Source: Corynebacterium liangguodongii (GTDB taxonomy: Bacteria; Actinomycetota; Actinomycetes; Mycobacteriales; Mycobacteriaceae). Taken from it: a stretch of DNA of 64,000 nt. Below, one piece after another: positions 22,685-35,468 of the stretch. Below the pieces are notes generated by a model, which had not been told where the DNA came from, searched no databases, and worked only from the letters and a program-made list of their open reading frames with translations. The translations under genes and the position numbers were made by a program. How positions within the stretch are numbered: the first letter of the stretch is position 1; every line of letters begins with the position of its first letter. Location of the stretch: contig NZ_CP026948.1 of the NCBI RefSeq assembly GCF_003070865.1, positions 620,001-684,000 of the forward strand. Direction: 5' to 3'.

Positions 22685-22906
22685 ATGCGCATCGACGCCA
22701 TCGAAATCTCCCAGTACGAAGGCGACACCCTCTACTTCCGTACCGAACACCCGGAAACCGGTGAGGACCGCGTGGCCCAGCTGCGCGAGGCCATAGAGAA
22801 TGGCACCGAGTTCACTGCCGAGGATCTCCTCGGTCGTATCCAGACGATTCATCCGGACAATATCGAGACCTGGGAAGAGCGCCGCGTGGAGGACACCGCG
22901 CTTTAG
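22685..22906 (+). CDS. small acidic hypothetical protein
   Basis: A 73-residue soluble protein of alternating acidic and hydrophobic residues. It starts at an ATG behind GAAGGA and ends DTAL. No domain is recognised; no membrane segment or signal is present. It lies after the tmRNA terminator and may be transcribed alone. The ribosome site and protein-like composition support it being real. A longer frame reaches back into tmRNA and is not credible. Confidence 0.6.
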   Translation: MRIDAIEISQYEGDTLYFRTEHPETGEDRVAQLREAIENGTEFTAEDLLGRIQTIHPDNIETWEERRVEDTAL

Positions 22907-22925
22907 TCGGAGGTAGACGTCTTCC

Positions 22926-23481
22926 ATGGCGCGGCCTAACGACGATTTCTTGCACGTTCTAAGGGTCTTGGGTCCACCGGAGGATGCAGCGTCCACCGAG
23001 ATCGTCTGGGGGCAAACGGAGACTTTTTCGCCCCGAGTGGTGGGTTAAAAGCTGGCCGAGTAATTTTGCCGCTGCCTCATTTCCTGGCCAGGGATGACCG
23101 TTTCCTTTCTGTGTCCCGGCAGCGGTTGTTCGAACTCGGGGAGTCCGTAGAGACCGAGGCTGAGGCCGTAAGCTTCTACGTTGCCGTGTGCTCGTGGGGC
23201 GCTGGGATGAGCGCGCAGTAAACACAGCGGTGTCTTCGGCCTTTACACCAGCCCGATGCGCCGGCGAAGTTACTCCAGGGTTTGAAAGCCGCAGCGCTCA
23301 ACTCAGCCGATGACGCTTACTTTGAGTTCAGGAATTACAGCAGGGCCAGGATTAAACACCTGGGGCCGGCATTTTTATCATCGAGCAGGTTCACGGGCAG
23401 TGGTGCCCGGACTTGCCCACCGACGTTATCGAGTACACCCTTTTCCACGCTGGACGCTCCATTCAGGCTCCCAGCATTTAG
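22926..23481 (+). pseudogene. decayed 8-oxoguanine glycosylase OGG-fold protein gene
   Basis: Protein-like segments are spread over different frames: an N-terminal stretch from 22926 (MARPNDDFLHVLRVLGPP), a middle stretch around 23030-23220 (LPHFLARDDRF, LFELGESV, AVSFYVAVCSWGAGMSA), IKHLGPAF near 23365, and a C-terminal stretch (CPDLPTDVIEYTLFHAGR) ending with TAG at 23481. In order, these match my recollection of the OGG-fold family in corynebacteria (YxAVCxWGxG..., IKYLGPAFFTK, DVIEYxLFxxGR). Several indels and an internal stop are needed to connect them, so the gene is dead. The middle also looks deleted compared with intact relatives. Confidence 0.5.
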
Positions 23482-23541
23482 CTCCACCCTGCAATAGGCG
23501 GCGTCCCAACTAGGTGTGGGTACCGGCCTACACTCGGGCCC

Positions 23542-23628
23542 ATGCCCGAGACAAACCCGCTATTCCAACTCTCACAGACCCCGCACACAGAACTGCCGGG
23601 GTTTGCCCGAACGTTTCGGCGTGGCGAG
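23542..23628 (+). pseudogene. 5' fragment of LLM-class oxidoreductase gene cut by the IS element
   Basis: The ATG at 23542 opens a frame encoding 29 residues and ending FARTFRRGE exactly at the left copy of the 8-bp target duplication. Removing the IS and one duplicate joins RRGE to LTVGLSLPIE in frame with the 3' fragment. That restores about 329 residues, the length expected for this luciferase-like family. The fragment alone cannot make a functional enzyme. Confidence 0.85.
23621..23628. repeat. left target-site duplication of the IS element
   Basis: GTGGCGAG directly precedes the left inverted repeat and recurs exactly at 25073-25080 after the right end. Eight-base duplications are usual for IS256-family insertions. 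Confidence 0.93.
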
Positions 23629-25072
23629 GAGGGTGTCCGATTCTTTGTGTGCGGGGGGGCTTGGTTTACAAGTAGTCCGCGAATCGGTCGGGGTAAGCCA
23701 CGGCTAGTTGGTTGATGGCTTGTTTCCACCCGGTGGCTTTCGCTCCTTCAATATAGCCGTTGCATTCGATGGCGCGCTTGGCTTTCTTCGCTCGCTGGGC
23801 AGCGCGCTTGTCCTCGATGTTGCAGATCATCAGCCACAGCGTTTTCAGCGCCGCGGTATCGTTCGGGAACTGGCCGCGGTTGCGGGTGGCTTTCCGCAGT
23901 TCAGCATTGAGTGACTCGATCGAATTCGTGGTGTAGAGTACCCGCCGTGCCGCAGGCGGGAACTGCAGAAACGGCACGAACCGATCCCACGCATCACGCC
24001 ACACCTTGACCGATTGCGGATACTTCCGTCCCAGCTCGGACGCCTCGAACGCGTCCAGGGCGGCGCGGGCGGTGTCCTCGTTCGGTGCGGTGTAGACCTC
24101 CCGTAGCGCACTTGATACGGGTTTGCGGTCTTGGTAGGACACCCACCTGTTGGCCGCCCGGATCAGGTGCACGATACTCATCTCGCACCATGGAATTCGG
24201 CCAGGTTGCCTCCACGGCTTCCGGCAGGCCTTTGAGCCCGTCGCAGCAGACGATGAACACGTCTTGGACCCCACGGTTGGCAAGGTCAGCGCACACGGAT
24301 GCCCAAAAACTGGCGCCTTCATTGTCTGCGATCCACAATCCCAGGATGTGTTTGATGCCGTCCATGTCGACGCCTACCGCCATGTAGCAAGACTTGTTGA
24401 CCACGCGGTGGCCATCGCGGATCTTCACTCGCAGCGCGTCGAGGAAGATCACTGGGTAGAACTCGTCGAGCTGGCGGTTTTGCCAGATCATGACCTCTTC
24501 TAACACCGCGTCGGTAATGGTGCTGATCGTATCTGGGCTCATATCCACCCCGAGGGTGGTGGCGAGATGGTGCTGAATATCGCGCACGGTCATCCCACCG
24601 GCGTACAGCGAGATAATCATGTCGTCGAGCTCTGTGAGCCGGCGTGAGCCTTTGGGCACCATCTGGGGAGTAAACGTACCGGCACGATCCCTGGGCACGG
24701 TCACTTCCAACGCGCCGTACCCAGAATTGACGGTCTTGGTGTACGACCCGTTGCGGTGGTTACTACCCTGTGTTGGTTCAACCTGGGCCTTCATCTTCCG
24801 GTCGGAATGACCATAGCCCAAATGGGCATCCATTTCCGCCTGCAGACCAGCGTTAATCGATGCCTGCAACAGACCTTTGACCAGGTCGCTGGCGTCATCG
24901 GTGGACGTCGACAACTCGCCAATCAGCTTGGCGAGCTCAGGATTTTCCATCAGCTTCTCGCTGATCTCGTTGACCTTGTCCTGGTCATGGTTTTTCTTCG
25001 TTGTCACCGTTGTCATTATCGGTGAAACTCCTTCTGGATCAGAGCCTCACACACAAATTTCCTGACACCCTC
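23629..25072. mobile_element. IS256-family insertion sequence (1444 bp)
   Basis: The ends are imperfect inverted repeats: GAGGGTGTCCGATTCTTTGT at the left and, read inward from the right, GAGGGTGTCAGGAAATTTGT. Identical 8-bp flanks (GTGGCGAG) mark the insertion. It carries one transposase gene on the minus strand. The element splits an LLM-class oxidoreductase gene. The exact duplication and intact ends suggest a fairly recent insertion, although the transposase frame is broken by one base. Confidence 0.93.
23666..25016 (-). pseudogene. IS256-family transposase, frameshifted
   Basis: MULE/IS256-type DDE transposase. The first frame (from 25016) holds the N-terminal part with HLGYGHSDR, GMTVRDIQHHL, the first catalytic Asp in FLDALRVKIRD and the second in CCDGLKG. 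After about WPNSMV, near 24180-24190, homology continues in another frame (SIVHLIRAANRWVSYQDRK ... TTNSIESLNAELRK), which contains the catalytic Glu. Start to stop is 1351 bases, one more than a multiple of three, so a single extra base breaks the gene. No slippery site is evident there, so it is probably inactive. Confidence 0.88.
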
Positions 25073-25080
25073 GTGGCGAG
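25073..25080. repeat. right target-site duplication of the IS element
   Basis: GTGGCGAG, identical to 23621-23628, lies immediately after the right inverted repeat and just before the resumed oxidoreductase reading frame. Confidence 0.93.
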
Positions 25081-25983
25081 CTGACGGTGGGCCTGAGCCT
25101 GCCGATCGAGGAAAGCGCGGAGGAAAGCACCGAGGATTCGCTCGACAATCAGGTGCGCTTGATCCGCAAGGCGGAGGACGCCGGGTTCGCGGCCGTTTGG
25201 GTGCGCGACATCCCGCTGCGGGTGGAGACCTTCGGCGACGTCGGCCAGGTGTGGGACCCGTGGATGTACTTGTCCTACCTGGCCGCGCGGACGTCGACGA
25301 TCGCGCTCGGCACAGCGGCAGTTGTCGTGCCATTCCAGCATCCGCTGCTCATGGCCAAGCGCGCGGCAACGCTGGACAGGCTTTCGGGAGGGCGGTTCTT
25401 GTTCGGCATCGCCACGGGGGATCGGCCGGAGGAGTTTCCCGCCTTCGGGCAAGATCGCGGGACCAGGGGAGACGTGCTGGCGGAGCACCTGCGCGTCTAC
25501 CGCGAGGCCATGACCACCAGTTACTCGCCGATTCGCTGGTCCGGCGGGAAGATGGGCGGCGCGGATGTCGTCCCCAAACCGAGTGCGCGGGACGTGCCGT
25601 TGTTAGCCACCGGTTCGCTCCAGCAGACAATGCAGTGGCGTGCTGAACACACGCACGGGTGGCTGATGTACCACAAAGGCCTTGAGATGCAGAAGGTCAA
25701 CGTGGACAACTGGAACGTCGCCGTCGATACGCTCGGCGGCGGGTGGAAGCCCTTCGCCGAGTCGCTGTGGCTTGACCTGCATCCGAACCCGGACGCCGAG
25801 GCGGAAGGGCACCACTTCGGCTACCGGCTGGGCCGCAACGCGCTGATTCGTTTGCTGCACAAGCAGCGCGAGATCGGGATCAGTCACGTGATGGTCAACT
25901 TCCGCGCTTCTGAGCGCGATGCGGAAGAGCAGATCGACGAGTTCATTCAGAACGTGATGCCGGAAATTACCCCCGCGGACTGA
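25081..25983 (+). pseudogene. 3' fragment of LLM-class flavin-dependent oxidoreductase gene
   Basis: About 300 residues of a luciferase-like monooxygenase-fold protein of the BA3436-type group (LTVGLSLPIE, AGFAAVWVRDIP, FGDVGQVWDPWMYL, RLSGGRFLFGIATGDRPEEFPAFG). Such proteins use FMN/F420-type chemistry on unknown substrates. The true N-terminus lies 1.45 kb upstream, across the IS element. An internal GTG at 25087 could start translation but would lack the first strand and a ribosome site. The remaining frame has no stops, so inactivation looks recent. It is followed by the iron-uptake operon. Confidence 0.85.
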
Positions 25984-26028
25984 ATTAGAAAACACTAGTG
26001 TAGTGTAATTCTGCGTTGGCCCCGGGGG

Positions 26029-26047
26029 TAAGGGTTGGCTAACCTGG
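26029..26047. promoter_or_regulatory. DtxR-like iron box 1
   Basis: TAAGGGTTGGCTAACCTGG matches the 19-bp DtxR consensus TTAGGTTAGCCTAACCTAA at 13 positions, including the right half GCTAACCT. It lies upstream of the siderophore-binding protein gene. Iron-loaded DtxR would repress here. Confidence 0.6.
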
Positions 26048-26066
26048 GTCGCCCCCATACTATCTC

Positions 26067-26085
26067 CAAGGTAATCCTTACCTAA
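26067..26085. promoter_or_regulatory. DtxR-like iron box 2
   Basis: CAAGGTAATCCTTACCTAA matches the DtxR consensus at 14 of 19 positions. It ends 26 bases before the start of the binding-protein gene, consistent with blocking transcription. Its centre is 38 bases from that of box 1. Confidence 0.65.
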
Positions 26086-26111
26086 GTTTTAAGAGAGAAA
26101 GGACGCGGACC

Positions 26112-27116
26112 TTGTCCCGTTTCAATACCCGAACCGCCGCGGCAGCGCTCGTCGCAGCCGTTTCGCTGACCGTTGTATCCTGCTCCGCCGCGCAGGAGCA
26201 GGCGTCTGATGCCACGGCCACCACGGCGGCGCAGGCCGAGAACACGGTCACCGTCGAGGACAACTACGGCGTCAAGGAGGTCCCGAGCCCCGCGCAGCGC
26301 GTCGTTGCTTTGGACAACCGCTCCTTCGAGCTCCTGGACACCTGGGGCATCGAGCCCGTCGCCGCGGCGCGCGCGCTCGTCCCGGTGACCATCCCCGGCA
26401 TCGGCGACAACGACAACATCGTCGACATCGGCAACCATCGCGAGCCCAACCTCGAGGCCATCGTCGCAGCCGAGCCCGACGTTATCGTCTCCGGCCAGCG
26501 CTTCCAGACCCACGACGCGGACATTGAACAGCTCGTCCCCGAGGCTGTTCTCGTTGACTTCGAGCCGCGCGACGGTGAGCCCTTCGACGCCGAGCTGATC
26601 CGCCACACCGAGTCCCTCGGCGAGATCTTCGGCAAGCAGGAGGAAGCCGCCCAGCTTGTCGACGACTTCCAAAACGCCCTCGAACGCGCCAAGGCCGCCT
26701 ACAACCCCGAGCAGACCGTGATGGCTGTCAACATCTCCGGCGGCGAGATCGGCTACGTCGCGCCGGGCGTCGGCCGCACCTGGGGCCCGCTGTTCGACCT
26801 GATCGGCATGAAGCCCGCTCTCGAAGTCCACAACGCCACCGACGACCATCAGGGCGACGACATCTCCGTCGAGGCCATCGCCTCCGCCAACCCGGACTGG
26901 ATGCTCATCCTCGACCGCGACGCTGGCACGCGCACTGATGAGGGTTCCCCGGCCGCGCTGAGCGTGATCGAGGATGCTGCGCCACTGCAAAACGTCACGG
27001 CAGTCAAGGAGGGTCAGCTCTACGTTGCGCCCGCGGACACCTACACCAACGAGTCCATCATCACCTACACCGAGATCCTCAACGACATCGCCGATCAGTT
27101 CGAGGCCTCCAAGTAA
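26112..27116 (+). CDS. siderophore ABC transporter substrate-binding lipoprotein
   Basis: A 334-residue lipoprotein that captures a ferric siderophore outside the membrane. The signal peptide ends in the lipobox VVSC (cysteine near 24), followed by a Ser/Ala/Thr linker. The fold is periplasmic-binding type III; PDWMLILDRD and the whole arrangement resemble the CeuE/FatB/YclQ catecholate-siderophore group. The start is a TTG at 26112 behind an A/G-rich site. The stop overlaps the permease start (TAATG). The operon is preceded by two DtxR-like boxes, so iron limitation should induce it. Confidence 0.9.
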   Translation: MSRFNTRTAAAALVAAVSLTVVSCSAAQEQASDATATTAAQAENTVTVEDNYGVKEVPSPAQRVVALDNRSFELLDTWGIEPVAAARALVPVTIPGIGDNDNIVDIGNHREPNLEAIVAAEPDVIVSGQRFQTHDADIEQLVPEAVLVDFEPRDGEPFDAELIRHTESLGEIFGKQEEAAQLVDDFQNALERAKAAYNPEQTVMAVNISGGEIGYVAPGVGRTWGPLFDLIGMKPALEVHNATDDHQGDDISVEAIASANPDWMLILDRDAGTRTDEGSPAALSVIEDAAPLQNVTAVKEGQLYVAPADTYTNESIITYTEILNDIADQFEASK

Positions 27117-28090
27117 TGTCCTCTGCCCCCACCGCCACCCGCCCGGCACTTCTCGACTGGAAGTTCCTGGCGGGTGCTGGTGTTGTCGGCGCGCTCCTTT
27201 TCGCCTCCCTGGCAGTGGGGCAGTACGACATCCTCGGCGCCGAGGACGGGTGGGCCATGTTCAACGCCACCCGCGTGCCGCGCACCATCGCTCTCATACT
27301 CGCCGGCGCGGCCATGGCGATGAGCGGGTTGATCATGCAGATGCTCACCCAAAACCGCTTCGTCGAACCCACCACCACCGGAACCACCGAGTGGGCTGGC
27401 CTGGGGCTCTTGGCCACAATGGTGTTCGCGCCGAACGCCTCCATCCTGGTGCGCATGATCGTGGCAGTGGCCTTCGCGTTCGTGGGCACCATGGTGTTCT
27501 TCGCCTTCCTGCGACGTGTGACGCTGCGCTCGAGTCTCATCGTGCCGATCGTCGGCATCATGCTGGGCGCGGTGGTCAGCTCCGTGTCAACGTTTTGGGC
27601 GCTACAGACGCAGTTGCTGCAATCCCTAGGCGTGTGGTTCGCCGGCTCGTTCACCAGCGTCATTGCCGGACAGTACGAGGTCTTGTGGATCGTCCTATTC
27701 GTCGTCGCCGTGGTGTTCTTCTACGCAGATCGCCTCACCGCCGCCGGCCTGGGTGAGGACGTGGCTACCAACATCGGGCTGAACTACAACCGCATCGTGC
27801 TCGTGGGCACCTCGCTGGTGGCCATCGCCGCCGGTGTGGTCACCGTTGTGGTCGGCTACCTGCCATTTCTGGGCCTGATCGTCCCCAACATCGTTTCCAT
27901 GATCCGTGGCGATGACCTGCGCTCCAACCTGCCCTGGGTGTGCCTCCTCGGCATCGGCATCGTCGCCGCCTGCGACCTGATCGGCCGCACCATCATCGCG
28001 CCGTTCGAGATGCCGGTCTCGGTGATCCTCGGCCTCGTTGGCGCTGTCGTGTTCATCGCGCTGATTATCAGACAGGCCCGCCATGGGTAG
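27116..28090 (+). CDS. siderophore ABC transporter permease, first subunit
   Basis: A 324-residue FecCD-family permease with about nine to ten helices. The motif after helix 2 (RVPRTIALILAGAAMAMSGLIMQMLTQNRF) and the cytoplasmic loop GLGEDVATNIGLNY that docks the ATPase are typical. It forms a heterodimeric channel with the next gene product, whose start overlaps its end by 8 bases. It resembles YclN/FatD-type subunits. Confidence 0.92.
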   Translation: MSSAPTATRPALLDWKFLAGAGVVGALLFASLAVGQYDILGAEDGWAMFNATRVPRTIALILAGAAMAMSGLIMQMLTQNRFVEPTTTGTTEWAGLGLLATMVFAPNASILVRMIVAVAFAFVGTMVFFAFLRRVTLRSSLIVPIVGIMLGAVVSSVSTFWALQTQLLQSLGVWFAGSFTSVIAGQYEVLWIVLFVVAVVFFYADRLTAAGLGEDVATNIGLNYNRIVLVGTSLVAIAAGVVTVVVGYLPFLGLIVPNIVSMIRGDDLRSNLPWVCLLGIGIVAACDLIGRTIIAPFEMPVSVILGLVGAVVFIALIIRQARHG

Positions 28091-29096
28091 CGTGGTTCGT
28101 AACGTCGGCGCGTTTCAGACGTCGAAAAGCAAGCGGCGCTATTTCATCGCGCTCGGCGTGATGGTTGCGCTCGCCGTGGTCTTCACCGCGGGGCTCCTCG
28201 CGTGGGACAACCCCGTGGCTTTTGGTACTCGCGCGTACTGGCTGATCGCGGAGCGGCGCCTGAACGCGGTGATCGCGATGGCGGTGGTCGCCGTGTGCCA
28301 GGGCGTGGCGACAGTCGCTTTCCAAACCGTGACCAACAACCGGATTCTTACCCCTTCCATCATGGGGTTCGAGTCCCTCTATATCGCGATCAACACCGCC
28401 ACCATCTACTTCCTCGGGGCCTCCGGACTGATCGCCTCGCGCACGCTCGAGACGTTCGTGCTCCAGCTCGTGCTCATGGTGGGCCTGTCGCTCGTGTTGT
28501 ACTCCTGGCTGCTCACCGACAACGCCGCCAATCTGCACGCTATGCTGCTCGTCGGCATCGTCATCGGCGGGGGCCTGGGCAGTTTATCGACGTTCATGCA
28601 ACGCATGCTCACGCCCAGCGAGTTCGACGTGCTCACCGCCCGACTCTTCGGCTCCGTCAACAACGCGGACCCGGCGTTCTATCCCGTCGCGATTCCGCTC
28701 GTGCTCATCGCCGTGACCCTGGTGCTGCTGAACTCCCGCCGGCTCAACGTGCTCTCGCTTGGCCGCGACGTCTCCGTCAACCTCGGGGTGGGTTTTCGGA
28801 AAAATGCCATCTATACGCTGATTTTGGTGTCCATCCTGATGGCGGTGTCCACCGCGCTGGTCGGGCCGATGACCTTCCTTGGGTTCCTCGTGGCCACGCT
28901 CGCGTACCAGTTCACGGACACTTACGACCACCGTTACGTCTTTCCCATGGCGATTGTGCTCGGTTACGTCGTGCTCACGGGGGCCTACTTCATCATGAAC
29001 CACATCTTCTATGCTCAAGGCGTGGTCTCGATCATCATCGAGCTGGTAGGAGGAATCACCTTCCTGGTCGTGATCTTGAGAAAGGGACGCTTGTGA
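28083..29096 (+). CDS. siderophore ABC transporter permease, second subunit
   Basis: A 337-residue FecCD-family permease, partner of the preceding gene. It has the conserved VAVCQGVATVAFQTVTNNRI block, the ATPase-docking loop SLGRDVSVNLGVGF and PMTFLGFLVATLAY. The stop overlaps the ATPase start (GTGA). Resembles YclO/FatC-type subunits. Confidence 0.92.
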   Translation: MGSVVRNVGAFQTSKSKRRYFIALGVMVALAVVFTAGLLAWDNPVAFGTRAYWLIAERRLNAVIAMAVVAVCQGVATVAFQTVTNNRILTPSIMGFESLYIAINTATIYFLGASGLIASRTLETFVLQLVLMVGLSLVLYSWLLTDNAANLHAMLLVGIVIGGGLGSLSTFMQRMLTPSEFDVLTARLFGSVNNADPAFYPVAIPLVLIAVTLVLLNSRRLNVLSLGRDVSVNLGVGFRKNAIYTLILVSILMAVSTALVGPMTFLGFLVATLAYQFTDTYDHRYVFPMAIVLGYVVLTGAYFIMNHIFYAQGVVSIIIELVGGITFLVVILRKGRL

Positions 29097-29848
29097 TTAC
29101 CCTGACCGATGTCCGCAAGGCCTACGGCGACGACGTCGCCATCGGCCCCGTCAACCTGCAGATTCCCGCAGGCGGAATCACCGCGCTGGTGGGGCCAAAC
29201 GGCGCAGGCAAGTCGACCCTGCTGACGATGATCGGACGGCTGCTCTCGCTCGACGCGGGAACCGTGGAAATCGGCTCGATGGACGTCACGCAGACCAAGT
29301 CGAAGGACCTTGCGAAGACGATCTCGATCCTGCGCCAGGAGAACCATTTTGTCACTCGCCTCACGGTGCGCCAGCTCGTTGGCTTCGGGCGGTTCCCGTA
29401 CTCGCGGGGCCGGCTCACGCCGGAGGACGAGGACATCATCACGAAATACGTGGACTTCCTCGGGTTGAGTGCGCTCGAGAACCGCTACCTCGATCAGCTC
29501 TCCGGTGGTCAGCGCCAGCGAGCCTACGTCGCGATGGTGCTATGCCAGGAGACTGACTACGTGCTTCTCGACGAGCCCCTGAACAACCTAGACATCGCCC
29601 ACTCCGTGGAGATGATGAAGCACCTTTACGACGCCGCTCACGAGCTGGGGCGCACCATCATCATCGTGCTGCACGACATCAACTTCGCGGCGCGCTACGC
29701 CGATTTCATCTGCGCGGCGAAGGACGGGCAGATCGTGGCGTTCGGCACGCCGGCGGAGATCATGCGCGACGACCTCCTTACCGAAATCTTCAACACCGAA
29801 GTGAAAGTGATTGAAGGCCCCCACGGACCGCTCGCTACCTACCACTAA
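29093..29848 (+). CDS. siderophore ABC transporter ATP-binding protein
   Basis: A 251-residue ATPase driving ferric-siderophore import. Walker A GPNGAGKST (~34-42), signature LSGGQRQR, Walker B VLLDEP, H-loop LHDI. The start is the GTG overlapping the stop of the second permease; the reading frame is open far upstream but that part is antisense-like translation of the permease gene. Last gene of the operon; only a weak hairpin follows. Confidence 0.93.
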   Translation: MITLTDVRKAYGDDVAIGPVNLQIPAGGITALVGPNGAGKSTLLTMIGRLLSLDAGTVEIGSMDVTQTKSKDLAKTISILRQENHFVTRLTVRQLVGFGRFPYSRGRLTPEDEDIITKYVDFLGLSALENRYLDQLSGGQRQRAYVAMVLCQETDYVLLDEPLNNLDIAHSVEMMKHLYDAAHELGRTIIIVLHDINFAARYADFICAAKDGQIVAFGTPAEIMRDDLLTEIFNTEVKVIEGPHGPLATYH

Positions 29849-30265
29849 ACACCCCTCTTGTGCTGGGGATTTGTGTTGGTGTGTGGTTGTGGTTAATGTA
29901 TGTCTTCGCCGCCGGTTGAGGTTGCCGAGAGGTTAACGTTTGGCTGGTGTGCGTGTGTTGTGTGAGAACTCGATAGTGTGCCAATGTACTTTTTTGTTTT
30001 GTGTGTGCGTGGTTGATTGTTGGTTGCGTGCTGTGGCTGCGTGCTCATGCTTTGTGTGTGGGTTGTGGTGTGTGCTGGTGGTGGTGTCGTGAACTTTTGA
30101 TGGCGATGCTGCTTGTGGCTGCACTTGTGTGTGGTTGTGGTGCGTGGTTGATTGTTGGCTGCGTGAATGGAAAGATTGTTTGGCCTTCCCTGTGATGTTG
30201 TTGTTGTGGGGTTGGTTTTTGGTTGGGGTTGGGCTTTTCACGGCCTGATGTTTCTTGACGAAATG
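29849..30265 (+). promoter_or_regulatory. rRNA operon leader and promoter region
   Basis: No protein gene is credible in this G/T-rich stretch. A candidate promoter is TTGTGT (29871-29876), 17 bases, TAATGT (29894-29899). At 29962-29982 is a GTGAGAACTCGATAGTGTGCC motif, of the type actinobacterial rRNA leaders and spacers use for antitermination or processing; a related sequence occurs in the 16S-23S spacer. A 24-bp unit at 30007-30030 recurs at 30142-30165 with one mismatch. Confidence 0.55.
30007..30165 (+). repeat. duplicated 24-bp unit in the rRNA leader
   Basis: The units at 30007-30030 and 30142-30165 share GCGTGGTTGATTGTTGG and TGCGTG with one difference. A third, more diverged copy (three mismatches to the first) is at 31944-31967 in the 16S-23S spacer. 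The copies lie outside mature rRNA, so they may pair or bind processing factors. Confidence 0.5.
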
Positions 30266-35201
<4,936 letters not shown>

Positions 35202-35225
35202 AACCCCCACAACAAAAGGGGTGCA

Positions 35226-35255
35226 CGCGTCCACTATGCAGTATCTGACACACCA
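35226..35255 (+). other. 3' arm of the 23S processing stem
   Basis: Complementary, with a few mismatches, to 32070-32099 in the spacer. It lies between the 23S and 5S genes, as expected for an RNase III precursor stem. Confidence 0.7.
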
Positions 35256-35285
35256 CAACAACACCATATTGTGACCCCACAAAGT

Positions 35286-35405
35286 GTGTCGGTGGTTGAT
35301 GGCGGCGGGGAAACGCCCGGACCCATTCCGAACCCGGAAGCTAAGCCCGCCCGCGCTGATGGTACTGCCCCCGGGAGGGGGTGGGAGAGTAAGTTACCGC
35401 CGACC
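35286..35405 (+). rRNA. rrf: 5S ribosomal RNA
   Basis: About 120 bases; GTCGGTGGT at the 5' end pairs with ACCGCCGAC at the 3' end. Internal landmarks are CCCATTCCGAACCCGGAAGCTAAG and GGTGGGAGAGTA-type sequence. It ends the rRNA operon and is followed by a terminator. Confidence 0.95.
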
Positions 35406-35422
35406 CAACAACTTCACACCAC

Positions 35423-35462
35423 AAAAGGGAGGAAGACCCACGCCAGGGCTTTCCTCCCTTTT
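35423..35462. terminator. bidirectional terminator between 5S rRNA and sulfatase
   Basis: Perfect 12-bp inverted repeat AAAAGGGAGGAA / TTCCTCCCTTTT with a 16-base loop. The A-run on one side and T-run on the other let it stop the rRNA operon on the plus strand and the sulfatase operon on the minus strand, whose stop lies 7 bases away. Confidence 0.88.
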
Positions 35463-35468
35463 GCTTAT

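Noticed and set aside
24177..24192. Programmed frameshifting in the IS transposase
   Set aside because: IS256-family elements normally use one frame, and no slippery run is visible at the break, so a simple one-base lesion is more likely.
28202..29848. 548-codon frame suggesting a permease-ATPase fusion
   Set aside because: The first part is out-of-frame translation of the second permease gene; the ATPase starts at GTG 29093, overlapping the permease stop.
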